Of a DNA stretch of 64,000 nucleotides, positions 1-13,341 are shown piece by piece. Both the position numbers and the translations under genes were made by a program. The notes under the pieces are model-generated. The model was not told where the DNA came from. It was given only the letters and a program-made list of their open reading frames with translations, and made no database searches. The DNA lies in NCBI GenBank assembly GCA_905250115.1, contig CAJNOI010000028.1, forward strand, positions 186,001-250,000, read 5' to 3'. Source of the stretch: Adineta steineri (taxonomy: Eukaryota > Rotifera > Eurotatoria > Adinetida > Adinetidae). Position 1 is the stretch's first letter; each line of letters starts with the position of its first letter.

Positions 1-690
1 CGGGAGGAGAAAATCGACGACGAATGGAAGATGATGAAAGAAATATGAGACAATATTTAAAGGTAAATATATGTCAATCTTCTGTCAACAGATAGTATGA
101 TGAATAATAAAATTAGAATCAAAATGATATTTATTTCTATACAGGAAGGTGATTTATTTACTGCTGAAGTTCAACAAATCTATCAAGATGGTACTTTAGC
201 ACTTCAAACACGTAATTTACGTTATGGAAAATTAGGTGAAGGAATTTTAATACATGTTCGTTCATCACTTGTTAAACATACAAAAAGTCATTTTCATAGT
301 TTACCATGTGGTGCATCAGTTATACGTGGTTGTAATGGTGCTATATGGATATGTCCACCATCATCAACATCATCATCTGATAATAATATTGTTGATACAG
401 GTGGTTATGTTAAAAATATTGAATCTGTTAGTCTTGATGTTCGAAAAACAATTGTACGTTTAAGTAATTGTATACAAATTCTTAATCGTCTTGGTTTACC
501 AATTTATGATACAAGTATAATGCAAATCTATGATATATCATTAGTTTTTGAAGTTGATGAATTAATTCAACCCAAAGTTATACAAACTCTTTCGAAACAA
601 TTACAACAAAAAGATATAACTAACGGAAGTGTAGGAGGAATTGATGGAAATGGAATAGATCCATATTCTCATGATATGCGAGAGGAATGA
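1..690 (+). CDS. EXOSC2: Exosome complex component RRP4 (3' part)
   Basis: Non-catalytic S1/KH cap subunit of the RNA exosome, the 3'-5' RNA processing and decay complex of nucleus and cytoplasm. Exons are 1-62 (open at the 5' window edge, codons in frame from base 3) and 145-690, joined across an 82-base intron with AG at 143-144. The 201 visible residues begin in the segment before the S1 domain (RRRMEDDERNMRQYL), run through S1 (LRYGKLGEGILIHV), and include the hallmark LPCGASVI and NGAIWI strands of the KH-containing part. The stretch YDTSI follows, as in animal RRP4. The N-terminal domain is cut off by the window. The stop codon lies only 51 bases before the next start codon on the same strand, which suggests co-transcription. 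Confidence 0.93.
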
Positions 691-741
691 TTTTGAAAAA
701 GAATAACTTAAACTGTTTCTGTTCTGTTTTTTTCTAGATAG
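691..741 (+). promoter_or_regulatory. Short intercistronic gap ending in a splice-acceptor signal
   Basis: These 51 bases separate the EXOSC2 stop from the next ATG. They end in a long pyrimidine run and TTTTTTTCTAG, placing an AG acceptor 4 bases before the start codon. No AATAAA is present. No room remains for an ordinary promoter, so a trans-splice acceptor inside a polycistronic transcript fits best; this is inference. Confidence 0.5.
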
Positions 742-2776
742 ATGACGAAAAATGTTGATACAGATAGTATTTGTAATCGAGTTGAACGACTTATTCATGA
801 ATTTGAACAATCACGTGATACCGATTCGACTGAAATCGGTCGGCAATTTGCTGTAAGAAAAGAGATTTTTATCAATAATGATTTATGTTTTGTATTTAAA
901 GCAATTACAACGAATAATGGCCGATACGAGAGATAATTGTCCTAGTATTGAAGGTGCAAAACCTATGAATCGTTTAAAAAATCGTTATAAAGATGTTTTA
1001 CCATGTAAGTTTAAATGAAACAAAAAAAGAACGACTGATATATTTTATTTCAGATGATAAACATCGAGTCACCCTTGAATATGAAAATGATTCTGATTAT
1101 ATTAATGCATCATTTATTGAAGTAAATCAAATTGAAATAGTATCATTTATTATATATCTATCTATGTTTAATAAAAGGATTTTCATGGTAATCGTCGATA
1201 TATTGCGGCTCAAGGACCTATTGATGATTCCGTCACTGATTTTCTTCAGATGATATGGGAATATCAAATAACATCTGTTATATGTACAGCAAATGAAATA
1301 GAAGCTGGACGTGTAAGAATAAATATTGGGGAATTCTTTTTTTTTTTTGAGATAATATTTTGTTTTTTTTAGTTTAAATTTCGTCGTTATTGGCCAGATG
1401 AAGAAAAATCAATTCAATTTGGTCGCTTTCGTGTTAGCAAAGTATAAACAACATATTTTTCTATTTTTTATGCTTTTGATTGAATAAATATTTTCTTTTT
1501 TATGTAACAGGATGAAACAAGTGATAAAGCATTCACTTGTGAATATTACAAAATTCGACCATTAATAATATCACAAGGTGAAAATCGACGACATATATTA
1601 CTCTATCATTTTTTATATTGGCTTGATCATGATGTACCTGATGATGAATCACCGATACTTGAGTTACTTCTAAGATTATATGATGATCGACATCTATCAC
1701 CTGATACACCAATTCTTGTACATTGCAGGTTAATTAGAAACAAAAGTTGAAAGTTATTGTAAATTATTTTTTTCTTTAAAGCGCTGGTTGTGGTCGAACT
1801 GGAAGTATTATTGCTATTGATCTTTGCCGTTTATTACTACGTGATGAAGTAAGAAAGAATTTTAAAAATTATAACCGTTTTATGTATGTGTTTATATAGC
1901 ATTTATTTCTCAGTAAAAGTTATCAAATAAATCCCATCTATGAAATAGCTTCACATATTCGTCAGTTTCGTATCGCATTAATTCAAACAGTTGTAAGTAA
2001 AAACAAATGAAATTTTATCAGAAAATTCCTGTTTTTTCTTCTTCTTAAGAAACAATATTTATTTGTGCATAAAATGTTTGTCTTTATAATAAAATCGAAT
2101 AACAATATTGCATTACATTCATTAGCAAATAACGATGAAAATCAAGCATGTAAGCAAAATAAAAATGAATAAATTAATCTAATATTCTTCATTGATATAA
2201 TTAAAAAAATTTATCATTTATAAAATTAGACATTTTTTTGTTATTAATTGTCAATACATGATTTTAGTACATTCATCATTATCTTCGATGAAATCATCAT
2301 CTCCGTCCAGTATTTCATCTTCTTCACGTCGTTCATCAGGACATGCTTCAATACAATTACGTAATCCACCTGTTGGTCGTCGTGTAAAGATTAATACTAA
2401 TACTAGTAACAAACCGTCTCCATTATTGTTATTATCAGATTTTTATTTACCACTACCACAAACAACAGCAATCGAGAATAAATCTGAACAACCACCACCT
2501 ATTCCACCTCGTTCTTCATTATTGAATACAACGAATAAACATATTGAAGGTCAATTTGTTCGTCCAGGTGAAACACCTATTAAAGCTAAACGTACGATAT
2601 TTCGATCAAGAAATGTTAAACGTCGAGAACCAACAGTAACCACAACTACAGCAACATTAAAATCAGTACGATCAGATTCAGCTGATCCTCTTTCAGATCC
2701 ATCATCAAGACATCATCAACGAAATTCAACTTATCGACATCAGATTATAGATGAGCAAGGAACTAATTCAGATTAA
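742..2776 (+). CDS. PTPN12/PTPN22-like (PEST-type) protein tyrosine phosphatase
   Basis: Cytosolic phosphotyrosine phosphatase. Exons: 742-852, 902-1004, 1054-1121, 1178-1312, 1373-1441, 1511-1728, 1782-1848, 1900-1992, 2050-2149, 2268-2776; 490 residues. The catalytic domain fills roughly residues 10-310: the KNRYKDVLPYD entry motif, DYINASFI, the YIAAQGP strand, MIWEYQ, RYWPDE, and the P-loop HCSAGCGRTG with catalytic Cys and Arg intact. The WPD loop reads YWLDHDVP: the general-acid Asp is kept but the middle Pro is Leu. The C-terminal tail is Ser-rich and disordered and contains PPPIPPR, a likely SH3-binding site, as in PEST-family PTPs that dock adaptor proteins. The start codon follows an acceptor-like AG. 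The family call is firm; the exact orthologue within the PTPN12/18/22 group is not. Confidence 0.88.
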
Positions 2777-3235
2777 CGATAAATATCTAATATTATCGGT
2801 GCTATACTTTTTGTTTTTGTATTTTGTTGTCCATTGACATATCAAAGTAATATGTATTAGAACAGAAACAAAAGAAAAATCTATCTTACAATCTACAGGG
2901 AAACTTTTTCTTTTTATAGAATTAATTGTTGTAAACAGAATAACCTTATCACCGTCCTTTCTTTAATATTTGTATTTTTTTCTTACTCTACCCGGTGAGC
3001 ACATCTATTTCACTTTGTTTTTTTAAACTTGAATTTATACGTATATATATATGACCTCTTTTTGTATTGTCGCCTCTATCGTTAGTGTTTTTCTTTTCTA
3101 TTTGGGTATCATCTATTCATTTTTACATGCAACTAAATGACTCGGAGTATGAGTTTGTGTATTTCTATGTGTCTTATGTGTGTATTTACTATTGAGCTAT
3201 CTTATATCATTTTTTTTCTCTGTAGATAATTCTCA
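2777..3235 (+). other. Intergenic, 459 bases
   Basis: AT-rich spacer between the phosphatase stop and RSPRY1, with TG-rich simple sequence near 3120-3190. It ends in a pyrimidine tract and CTGTAG about ten bases before the RSPRY1 ATG, another acceptor-like site. No coding exon seen. Confidence 0.6.
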
Positions 3236-5444
<2,209 letters not shown>

Positions 5445-7126
5445 TTTTTATTTCTTGTGTATACATATTGTGGTATTGTTTATGAACAGTTTATTTTCTT
5501 TTTCTCTTTTTGTGGTACATTCCATAGTCGAGCTTTACCCTTTTATTTCTCTAGTCCTATATATATATTTTAACATTAAGTTTTGTCTAGTATGTATGTA
5601 TGTATTTATGTATGTTTGTAAAATATGAGAACTAAGAAATCAATAGAAATTACTGTGGTTTTTACAACTTTTTTTTATATCGAAATATATATGATACTTA
5701 AAATGTATCATTCACAGTGATTGTATATATTTGTATTTTAATGCTCAGAAGTTATTGTTTTAATGAGTTAAAATATATTTTATCTGTTTTGAAAATAAAA
5801 ACTAAATGTAAATTATCATATGGAAATAACAATATTTTCATTTTTTTGAACACCATTATCAACTGATTATATTCTCTATTACATTTATAAACTTCCTCTA
5901 TAAATGCTAGATTACATAGGATGTTGCTAATCCACATAATCATATCAATTTGATTTCTTACTATTCCCTCCTTTGTAAATTTTGCTATTGTTATTATTTC
6001 CACTTTTTTTGATTTTACATTGTCAACCTTAGTATTTAGAAACAAGAAAAGTGAATCTTAAAAAAATACAGCGACGCTGAGCTTTATTTCAGGCATGATC
6101 TGACACAAAACGTATTAATATGGAGAAGAAAACGATGAAATAGATTTTTGTTACCCATACAATTTTGTATACGTTTTCTAGTTATTATAATTTTTTTCGA
6201 TTACAAAAATAGTTGGAACTGAGAAGTAAAGAGTTTTAAGTTGCTTGAGTAGATTTATAAATTTTGACATGCATATTTCTTGTACACATATAAATCGAAT
6301 AGTGATGACCAAAGCTAGTTTTCAATAGAGGGCATAGTGGCGTTCGCGTCGCATTACTTATTTTATTAGACTCGTGACATGTTTTTCGAATTTCATGCAT
6401 AAAAGTTTTTCAATCGAGAAAAAAGTACATAAAATGCATCTGTTTTTCAATTATTAAATATTAAAAACAACTTATTCGAACGACACTTCACATATTATAA
6501 ACTTGAAATATACTATAGATAATAATGAACGTAATCCAATATTTATTATGATTGTTTTTCGTTGTGTAGTTAATAATAAGATTACTATTTACATCAAAAT
6601 ATAGATAGTATTATTAGTTATTATGTTGCGTATCTTATGAAATGCATACTTCTATTGAAATATTTTAATGGTCGATTACTAAAAATAAAATGAAGACTAC
6701 AAACAGAAGTAAACAATAAATATGATTTCATATCTTCTCCATTAAGGTAAAAGAGTCTGTTTGTTATTTTATACATGATCTATCAAGTATTTGTCTATCT
6801 CAAATAATATATACATTATTTTAATAAGTATAAACATCGGTTATACACAAATATTATTTTTTAGTCTTTTACGTTATAACTCTAAAGAAATAATTTCAAC
6901 TAGGTAAAATATTGAATAAAACGTTTATTTTGATTCCACAGCTGCTGCTATTGTTGTTTTCGTTACAGTTGTTATGTTTGTCTTTTTTTTCTTTGCATTC
7001 AATTGACATTTCATACAAAAAATATGTTAATCAAACATATGCTTATATAAAGCATGTTTTTATATTTTTTTGCTTATTATTCATTCTTTGTCTGCTGATC
7101 GTTGCCGCCGTGGTAAATAGAAAAAC
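5445..7126. other. Intergenic, 1.7 kb
   Basis: AT-rich spacer with no exon I can support. A minus-strand 97-codon frame at 5752-6045 and a plus-strand hydrophobic frame at 6912-7268 have no recognisable similarity and are probably chance. A (TATG)n-like run lies near 5590-5615. Confidence 0.5.
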
Positions 7127-7594
7127 ATGCCTACATCTTCATCGGCACCAGTTAGTAGACCACAAAGCTCTGATCAACGATCATATCATGAATTTGAACG
7201 ATCACCATATACTGCTGTACCATCAACAGCACTTAGTTATGGAGCAACACAACGAATTGCATCATTAGCAAAGCCAAAATATCGTAGAGATACTACTGTT
7301 CGAGATGGTATAATTTCATAGATTTTCTAATTAATTTTCTAATAAATCGAAAAATAAATTCTAGGTTTTTCTCGTTATTACCTTAACCCAACATATTCTG
7401 GCGTAACTCGAGCAGCATCAAATGCAGAATGTTCATCACGTGTTAGTGAATTAGCTCAACCAATCAAATTACAAAAAGAACATCGATTTGAACATCCTTC
7501 TCCACGACCTGTATCACGTGGTGCATTAAACTATCGAGCGTCATCGAAAATTCATGAGTTATCTGCACCAAGAAAACCACCCACTGTAGAATAG
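7127..7594 (+). CDS. Small THEG-repeat (SPMAP2-like) protein
   Basis: Exons 7127-7307 and 7365-7594 give 136 residues. Three copies of the short THEG-type repeat are visible, each a hydrophobic-RI..L(A/S)xPK-like unit: ATQRIASLAKPK near residue 48, SRVSELAQPIK near 88, and SSKIHELSAPRK near 126. In vertebrates such repeats occur in sperm microtubule-associated protein 2 (THEG) and in related axonemal proteins, so a ciliary or sperm-tail role is plausible but inferred. The protein is far shorter than vertebrate THEG. The N-terminal 25 residues are Ser/Pro-rich. No signal peptide or membrane segment. Confidence 0.62.
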
Positions 7595-8433
7595 ATTAAT
7601 GGACAAAGGAAATATTTAAGTTTTTTTTCTGTATTTTATTAATTAGTTTAAAAATAAACTATGATCGAATGAAAGTGTACTGACGAATGATCCATAATAA
7701 GTAAATCTCTTATTATTTTTCATATCAGATCTTATAGAGCTCATTTCATTGATCATTATAGTAAAATGGCCAGAAAAACATTCGTTTATTATGTCCTTCT
7801 ACTTTTTAATTAAAGTAATAACTAGTGACGTATACATCAGTCTTATATCTTATTTATCAATGAAAAGCAAAGTTCCGATAAAAATGTAGACGATACTTCG
7901 TATTCTATTTCAGAATTTATGATGTAGATTAACCTAAGAATAGATCTCAATGCTATTATTTCGAATGAATTAATTTTAGCTTGTAATCTCATTTTAGAAA
8001 TTCAAGTATTGCTTTAATTGAAAAAAGTCAATTTCATGAGTGAATTTTGAGATCTTACAAGATTGTATTTAGTTTAATTAGCTATGGCCTGTTCAAATCA
8101 TGATTCAAAACTATCTGATCTTTGTTTTCAATAATAATCTATTTTCTACTTCTTGTCTGTATTTGATATTTGATTTATGCTCAAGAAAAAAGACAAAATA
8201 TTGTTTGCTAATGACATATAAAGTTATTTACTCTTCAAAGGTATCCGATGTTAGTATTTTTTTTTGCAAAATAAATATTAAATAAGCAAACATAAAATCA
8301 TTCTCAACTGATTTCTATCGCCATCTAATGGTAGTCAATGCACAATAAAACTATGGTAATCACATTTAAGGAACATAAAAATGGTAAATTTGTATGTTAT
8401 TTTCATTGTCTTAAGATTTGAGTCTAATTAGAC
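7595..8433. other. Intergenic, 839 bases
   Basis: AT-rich spacer between two plus-strand genes. No exon, repeat or promoter motif could be supported. A 61-codon frame at 8100-8285 is low complexity and rejected. Confidence 0.5.
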
Positions 8434-11400
8434 ATGGAAATCCAAAATACTTCCGATGAAGATAATACTGATCAAGACTATATTCATATTGTATTACGTC
8501 ATGGTTTAACATCATTTCGTGATGCATTTATCACAACATGTCGTTCAGCAGATCAACCATATAATCAATGTGGTCGATGTAAAGCATGTCTAGTTAGTGC
8601 TCGCATTCAAGAAGCTAAAGACTGGTGGTTACAAGCAGGTGATCTTATGAAACGACGCTTTCTTCTTGCTTTAATTAATCATCTTAAACCTGATATAATC
8701 GATCATTTAGCACAAATTCTAAGACCATTTGTAAATGCAAAAGGTATTCTTATTGTTTTTGTTTTCATTTAGAAATTATCATTTTATTCTATGTATAGAT
8801 TATACATACACACGAAATAAAGTTGACAGAGCTCCACGACCAACAACTGGTAATATAAAGAAAATGGATGATATTGATCCAATAAAAAGACAAGAAGAAG
8901 CTGCAAAACTTATATTATGGTTTAATTATGAAGATAAATATTCTCAAGGTTCATTTATTTTAAGTATATTGCAATGGTGTGATAGTCAACTCATGTTTAC
9001 AGTAGCAGTCAATGTTTTTTCAGTACAAAATATGGATTGTAAGTTAAATATTTTTTTTTATTAGAAAAATTTTTAATTAAAAAGAAAAAAATAATTTTTT
9101 GCAGCGGATGATGAAGATTTTCGAACTGAAACAAATAATAATAATCGTTCACGACTTTCATCTGTATTCATTAGTGCACCTTCAATGTTAACATCAGTAC
9201 CACATTCAGCTCCTATTCTTAAACGTCCTAAAACAACAGGTTCACCATCAATGCATCGAAAAAGTGCTGTTTCATTTGCTCTATCAGTTTTAAATAATAA
9301 TGATTCCGATACTGAACGTCCGATGTCAACAAAACGTATACCTCAATATAAAGATTTTATTCGGCAATTACCAGTTTATGTCGCAAAATCAATTTTAAAT
9401 ATGCTCGATATACAATCACTTGAAAAATGTAAACTTGTTTCACCCTATTGGAAAAAAATGGTTTTAGAAGTCAATGATGATGCAACAATGACTAAATTAC
9501 GTTACGATGATGTTATGCTTTTACAGGTAAATTTTCTATGACATTCCGAGAAAACAAAATGATTCCGTTTTTTTCTAATATTATATATATTTAGAGTTCT
9601 GCTGCTTTACAATGTAATCCATGTTTTGCACGTGATACACTTGTACCTGTTCCTGATTTATATCGTACTAATACAAATGAACATTTATCAACAAGAAAAA
9701 AATTACCGAATGATAAAAATATATCAGCTTGGAATAAACTTTATCAATCAACTAAAACTCCGACTCGTTTAGTTTTAATGGAAGAACGAAATATCTATTG
9801 TGGTCCATATAATGTACTTTTACTTAAAGATGAGTAAGTTAATTTTCTTAGAGGAAATTTGGATATCATCACTATAGGAACAATAAAATTAGGTTAAGTT
9901 TATAGGCGATATTCATGCATTATATAACTAATGGAGATCCAAGGAGAAATGAAAATTTTTAAAAGTATTTGTGACATACAAAGGTCAATGAACTTGAAAT
10001 AATCGATCCTTTAATATATATTTGTATAAGAACTTAGATCTTACTTAACTATTTCAATCCATTCTAGTTTTCTAATTATGACAATTTATTAAAAAAAACT
10101 AGTTTTGTAAGTGAATTAAATTTCTAAATTGATTATATATGCTTATACTTAATTCTTTTTCAAAATTGATATTGTGCTGCCCATCACTTTTATATATGCG
10201 CTTGATTTAATTATAAATAATTTTGTATAGATTAATAAATTACATTTTATTTATTTATTCTAATAAATCTAGTTCAGAACGTCATCGTCCTGCACATATG
10301 AGTGGTGAAAGTCTTGTTGCTATAGCATCACGTGATAGTCGAGTTCGATTTATTGATATGCAATCAGCACAAGATAAACCGATGATTTTAGTGGGACATG
10401 CTGCATCTGTTCATTGTATTGTTGTACAAGAAGATAAAAAACGTATTTTTACGGTAGATTTTATTTTCTTTTGTTATAAAATTTTCTTAGTTTTATATTT
10501 TAATTAGGGTAGTTATGATTTAACTGTTCGATGTTGGAGTTTAGAAACAGGTCGTTGTATGAAATTATATCATGGACATGAACGTACAGTTACTTGTTTA
10601 GCTGTTTTTCTTGATTTAATTGCTGCGGGTGGAAATGATAATCTTTGTTTGGGTAAGAATTTCAATATATATATTATCATTGATTTAAATATAAAATTTA
10701 GTATGGAGATATAAACGACATCGACCATGGAGAACATTTAAGCATAAACATCCAGTATCAGCAGTTGCGATTAATGATGATTTTACAGTGTCAGGTGATA
10801 TACAAGGAAAAATTAAAGTTTGGCATAATTTAACTGGAAAATTTATTAAAGTAATTTGAATAAGATAGAAAATAATTCTAGAGCTTTTTTTTGTAGTGTG
10901 TTAAACATCGATTAGCAATTACAGGTGTTAAATTTGATAAATGGCATATAGCATCATCATCCCGTGATTATTATGCTAATGTATGGTCAACACAAGGAAC
11001 ATTCGATAAACCTTTAACTGCACTTCGTCATCCAAAGTAATAAATAAAATTTAATCGAAATTTATTTCAATAATTATTATGCTTATATATGTATTTAGAG
11101 AAGTTCTATGTCTTGAATTTCTTTATCTTCGAGTAATAACGGGCTGTGCAGATGGAAAAATACGTATTTGGAATGCATTGAGTGGAACTTGTTTACGTGT
11201 TATGCGTGGTAACAGTGTTTCTGATCCTGTCACTGGTCTAGTTGTAACACTAAACAGGTTATCTTATTTTGTATTTCTCTTGTTTATAAATATCATTGTA
11301 TTTAATATAGACTTCTTGTAAATACAAAAAGTAGCTTATTGTTAATGAATTTTGAACCAGTTAATTATGATTATACACTTGAAGAAGATAAACCACCAAT

Positions 11401-12337
11401 AACAGAAACTTCTACATCATCAATATTATCTGCGTCAATGAATAAACGTAAACATATAAGTGTTAGACAACGACAAACATCAGCATCATCAAAACTATCA
11501 ACCGTATCAACGCAAGAATCAATAGACGAGAAAAAAAAAGGAGTCACAATTGCATCGAATAAGGAAAACAATGGAGGTGGTCTAACATTAGAAGAAACAA
11601 AAGAATTATTAAAAAAACAAATACGTGGTGATCCAGAACAAAAACAAAGTTTAATACCAGCTGAATTTCGTAAAAGTCAACAGGCAGCATTGTATCAAAC
11701 AAATAAAAGTATGTTATAAAAAGAAATCTATAAGATAAATGAAAATCTATTTTTCATTCCATTAGGTCAAGATGATACTATATATTCTGAACATCGTCCT
11801 GTTCCATTGAAAATGACTGATCGCCCACCATCATCCCCAAGTCGATTTGATTTACGAAGACGTATGGCTAGTTCTCAATCTCAATTCTATACTCGTCCAC
11901 CTTCAGCCTCAGATCTTACTTCTACAAATACATCAATCAGTCGTTTTGAAATTATTCATCGACCGCCCTCACAAAATCGTATTCATATCTCTCAAACGAA
12001 TACAGATGTATCCTCAATTTTCAAATCATCTTCACTCGACGAAGAGAAAGTTCAATTATTACAACCACAACAACAAAAACCAGATAAACCTAGATTGATA
12101 AGACCCCGAACAAGTACAACTATTCCTACATATGAAGTTAAACGTGGAAGTAAAATTTATAAAGTTGTTGTTGGTTATGTGAGTCCCTATACAAGTCCAT
12201 TACAACGAAAAGAATTAAATTTAAAAACTGATGGCGAAATTGATTTAATATTTAAACAAATTAAAAAACAACAAGAAATACAACGAGCAAGTCAGCAACA
12301 AATATGGCTTGGTTTATCACCACAACCGACATCATAA
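8434..12337 (+). CDS. FBXW10: FBXW10-like F-box and WD40 repeat protein
   Basis: Probable substrate receptor of an SCF ubiquitin ligase. Exons: 8434-8743, 8799-9038, 9105-9526, 9595-9833, 10273-10453, 10508-10652, 10702-10850, 10897-11036, 11099-11257, 11311-11708, 11766-12337; 984 residues. The N-terminus carries the Cys motif CGRCKAC and RRFLLALINHL, then KDYTYTRNK and LQWCDSQLMF, all in the order seen in FBXW10/CDRT1. The F-box follows near residue 270 (FIRQLPVYVAKSILNML...SPYWKKMV). WD40 blades include SRDSRVRFIDM, GSYDLTVRCWSLETGRC, GGNDNLCLVWRYK, GDIQGKIKVWH, SRDYYANVWS and CADGKIRIWN. The C-terminal 330 residues are low complexity with RPPS motifs. The fourth intron (9834-10272) is 439 bases, about eight times the gene's usual intron. 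Confidence 0.85.
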
Positions 12338-12799
12338 TAAAAACAACACGAGAGAGAGAAAACAAAGCAAACTCTGAAAATTTTGTATCGTTTAATTATT
12401 CTTTTTTACTGTTTATATTTTCTCGGTGAACCTTATATTCTTATTTATTTTGGAAAATAAGATTAACACCTTCAAGAATTCAATTTATTTTCGAAAGAGT
12501 TTATCATTCATTAAAATGCATAAATAAATATAATCATTTTTTTTTCATTATTTTAATAAAATTAAAAAATATTGAATAAAATTTCCTATGGCTTCAATGT
12601 AAATAAAAAGTACATTATTTCAAGTTGTTTGCGCTGTAAAGTGTTGATCAGATTTGAAGAGATATATTTTCGTTGTTGAAAAATCATAATAATATTTTGT
12701 TTGTTTATTTTGTAAAAAATATTATTGATATGTTAAGAATCCTATGAAATTATTTACAATGGATTACCTAGAAATAATACTATGTTTTGTAAATAGTAG
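12338..12799. other. Intergenic downstream of the FBXW10-like gene
   Basis: 3' flank, strongly AT-rich, bounded on the right by the TTAA of an inserted element. No gene seen. Together with 13142-13341 it separates two convergent genes. Confidence 0.5.
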
Positions 12800-13141
12800 T
12801 TAATCCTTTCAGGACTAGTTTTGCTTTCACGATCAGTATATTATTCTTAAACTATCTTTTTGATCGCGACTAAGAAAAAAAATTGTTTTTAAAAAGCCTG
12901 GACCAGTGGCGTACGCAGGAGGTGGGCCGAGTGGGCCCGGGCCCACCCCTTGAGAGAAAAAAGTACTGGAGGGGAGTATAGGGAAAAAAAATTGTGAGCC
13001 AAAAAGTTTTTTTTACTATGGTGGGCGCACCCCTTAAAAAGTTGGGCCCATCTCTTGAAAAATTTCTGTGTACGCCACTGGCCTGGAACCCCCTCCAGGG
13101 TAGGTGGTACATTTGTTGTACCACGGTCCTGAAAGGGTTAA
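12800..13141. mobile_element. piggyBac-like MITE carrying a nested element
   Basis: The interval is bounded by TTAA on both sides (12800-12803, 13138-13141), the piggyBac target duplication. Terminal inverted repeats read TTAATCCTTTCAGGAC on the left and its near-perfect reverse complement on the right (one mismatch in 16). No transposase is encoded. Removing the nested insertion at 12904-13080 and one copy of its target repeat leaves about 157 bases. A GTGGTAC...GTACCAC hairpin lies inside the right end at about 13104-13124. Confidence 0.72.
12904..13080. mobile_element. hAT-like MITE, 177 bp
   Basis: Starts CAGTGGCGTACGCAGG and ends in CTGTGTACGCCACTG, inverted terminal repeats of the hAT form CAGTGGCG. 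It is flanked by an 8-base direct repeat, GCCTGGAC at 12896-12903 and GCCTGGAA at 13081-13088 (one mismatch), the hAT target-site length. The interior holds a second GC-rich inverted repeat around GGGCCCGGGCCCACC. Its GC content stands out from the AT-rich surroundings. No coding capacity. Confidence 0.8.
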
Positions 13142-13341
13142 ACAGATATTTCTTTCAATTCTCTATGAGGGAGATTGTGCAATAATCACCGAATTTATTT
13201 TTGTTATATGAGATAAATTGGAATGTTTATATTGATAATACAAAACAGAAATATAAATAAAAATTTTCATGCTTGATTTAGAAAAAGAATAGAATTAAAT
13301 AACATATTTGATCAATCTGATGAGAGAAAAAAAGATCTATT

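Noticed and set aside
5752-6045. Minus-strand 97-codon frame in the spacer after RSPRY1
   Set aside because: Low complexity, no recognisable motif, no neighbouring exons in phase.
6912-7268. Plus-strand hydrophobic frame that resembles a membrane protein
   Set aside because: Its 3' half overlaps the THEG-repeat exon in another frame and turns His-rich; hydrophobicity here comes from T-rich DNA.
9834-10272. Long FBXW10-like intron suspected to hold an exon or element
   Set aside because: No open in-phase segment, inverted repeat or target duplication was found; it is simply a longer AT-rich intron.
12870-13185. Frames on both strands spanning the MITE
   Set aside because: They cross element boundaries and reflect the GC-rich inverted repeat, not a gene.
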